59,670 nt of DNA, taken from the NCBI GenBank assembly GCA_947627805.1, contig CANQXB010000002.1, positions 1-59,670 of the forward strand, written 5' to 3'. Numbering within the stretch: position 1 is the first letter of the stretch; the number at the start of each line of letters is the position of its first letter. Under the pieces are notes generated by a model. The model ran no database searches. It saw nothing but the letters and a program-made list of their open reading frames with translations, and had not been told where the DNA came from. The stretch is from an uncultured Bacilli bacterium (lineage in GTDB: Bacteria; Bacillota_I; Bacilli_A; RF39; UBA660). This document shows, one piece after another, positions 59,106 through 59,670 of this stretch. The position numbers and the translations under genes were made by a program.

Positions 59106-59670
59106 GTGAAAAAAATGAAAAATTTAAAAATGTTTGCGATTGCTGTTATGGCTTTTGCTGTAATGGCTATGGGTGTTCATGCCACTTCTGATAATGGCGA
59201 TTACACACATGGAAATTGTACTACTGGTTGCGTTGCTAGTATTGGAAGTTCAAAATTCAAATATTTAGTTGATGCTATTGGTGATGCCAATTCCGGAGAT
59301 ACAATTAAATTACTTGCTAATGTATCTAGTTCAGTAGGTTTAGGTACTACTTCATCAGTATATGCTTTCGATTCATCTAAAGTATTAGATAAAGAACTTA
59401 CAATTAATATTGGAAGTCATGAATTAGATTTATCAAGTGCTGGATTATTTGTTGGAGAAAATGGTTCTTTAACAATAACTGGTGTTAAAGGTGGTAAAGT
59501 TACAACTGCTTCAACTGATTTATTTACAGTAAAAGATGGTGGTTCAGTAGTTACTAAAGGTGCTATAGAATTAGCAGCCACTACTTCTGGAGCTATTGCT
59601 AATGTTAATAATGGTAAGGTTGCTATTGGCGATGAAGCTAAATTAACATTTACTACAAATGCTGTTGTTA
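59106..59670 (+). CDS. Surface protein, 3' partial
   Basis: The gene continues beyond the window. It starts at GTG 59106 or ATG 59115 after AAAGGAAAGG. A signal peptide (KMFAIAVMAFAVMAMGVHA) is followed by a region with Cys (HGNCTTGCVAS) and Gly/Ser/Thr/Val-rich beta-repeats (SLTITGVKGGKVTT, GGSVVTKGAIE) like those of the surface proteins at the window start. It probably belongs to the same class B sortase-anchored group, but the sorting signal is outside the window. Confidence 0.85.
   Translation, partial: MKKMKNLKMFAIAVMAFAVMAMGVHATSDNGDYTHGNCTTGCVASIGSSKFKYLVDAIGDANSGDTIKLLANVSSSVGLGTTSSVYAFDSSKVLDKELTINIGSHELDLSSAGLFVGENGSLTITGVKGGKVTTASTDLFTVKDGGSVVTKGAIELAATTSGAIANVNNGKVAIGDEAKLTFTTNAVV

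Noticed and set aside
1..59670. tRNA, rRNA or antibiotic-resistance genes
   Set aside because: No cloverleaf-type sequence, conserved rRNA block or known resistance family was recognised. The VOC protein is only distantly like bleomycin-resistance proteins and cannot be called a resistance gene.

Overview
The window is about 60 kb of very AT-rich, Gram-positive-type DNA. The evidence is strong purine-rich ribosome binding sites (AGGAG, AAGGGGG), many lipoprotein signal peptides, sortase-anchored surface proteins, and low-GC codon use. TGG encodes Trp and TGA is used as a stop, often in ATGA overlaps, so the standard bacterial code applies. The proteins resemble those of uncultured gut Bacillota/Mollicutes-like lineages. 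The transfer genes look like the Mbov_039x family of Mollicute and Bacillota integrative conjugative elements (ICEs). The species cannot be named from the sequence.

Region 1 (1-21 kb) looks like chromosome or older accessory DNA. It starts with two related surface proteins (sorting signals NPQTS and NVQTS) and a class B sortase. A Rpn/PD-(D/E)XK nuclease-family protein and a C5 cytosine methyltransferase naturally split into two genes follow. Next is a minus-strand surface protein with an NPKTN signal and two XRE regulators. A run of lipoproteins and cell-surface proteins follows: a VOC protein, an IPNTG protein cut off by TGA inside its anchor, a CAP-domain protein, and zinc-ribbon membrane proteins. 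The region ends with a LysR regulator, a Nudix hydrolase and a Gfo/Idh/MocA-type oxidoreductase.

Region 2 (about 21.0-59.0 kb) is an apparently complete ICE, almost entirely on the plus strand. It opens with a regulated promoter, a 22-codon leader ORF and a strong attenuator, then an HTH regulator and an RHH protein. A lipoprotein and a 1022-aa thioester/Cna_B adhesin come next. The processing and transfer block holds SSB, a VirB2-like pilin, a VirB6-like protein, a VirB3/PrgI-like protein, the VirB4 ATPase, an M23 peptidase and a primase. Candidate oriT hairpins, two RHH accessory proteins and a MobL-type relaxase follow. After an iteron-like repeat cluster and an AlbA_2/HATPase protein there are about 10 kb of tightly packed genes of mostly unknown function. 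These include paralogous small proteins and DUF1281/Api92-like, DUF2958-like and LPD1-metallopeptidase-like proteins. The right end carries the VirD4 coupling protein, an ICE sortase, two small proteins and a large serine recombinase with a LysM motif embedded in its recombinase domain.

Region 3 (59.0-59.67 kb) returns to surface-protein genes. A new signal-peptide protein lies behind a promoter whose -10 box is directly preceded by a run of eight G residues.

The most unusual points are the LysM motif inside the serine recombinase, the leader-peptide attenuator that seems to gate the ICE, four ICE genes whose best-placed start codon is not ATG/GTG/TTG (ACG, ATA, ACG, ATT/CTG), and the uncharacterised 10-kb gene block. 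No rRNA, tRNA, CRISPR array or IS element was recognised.
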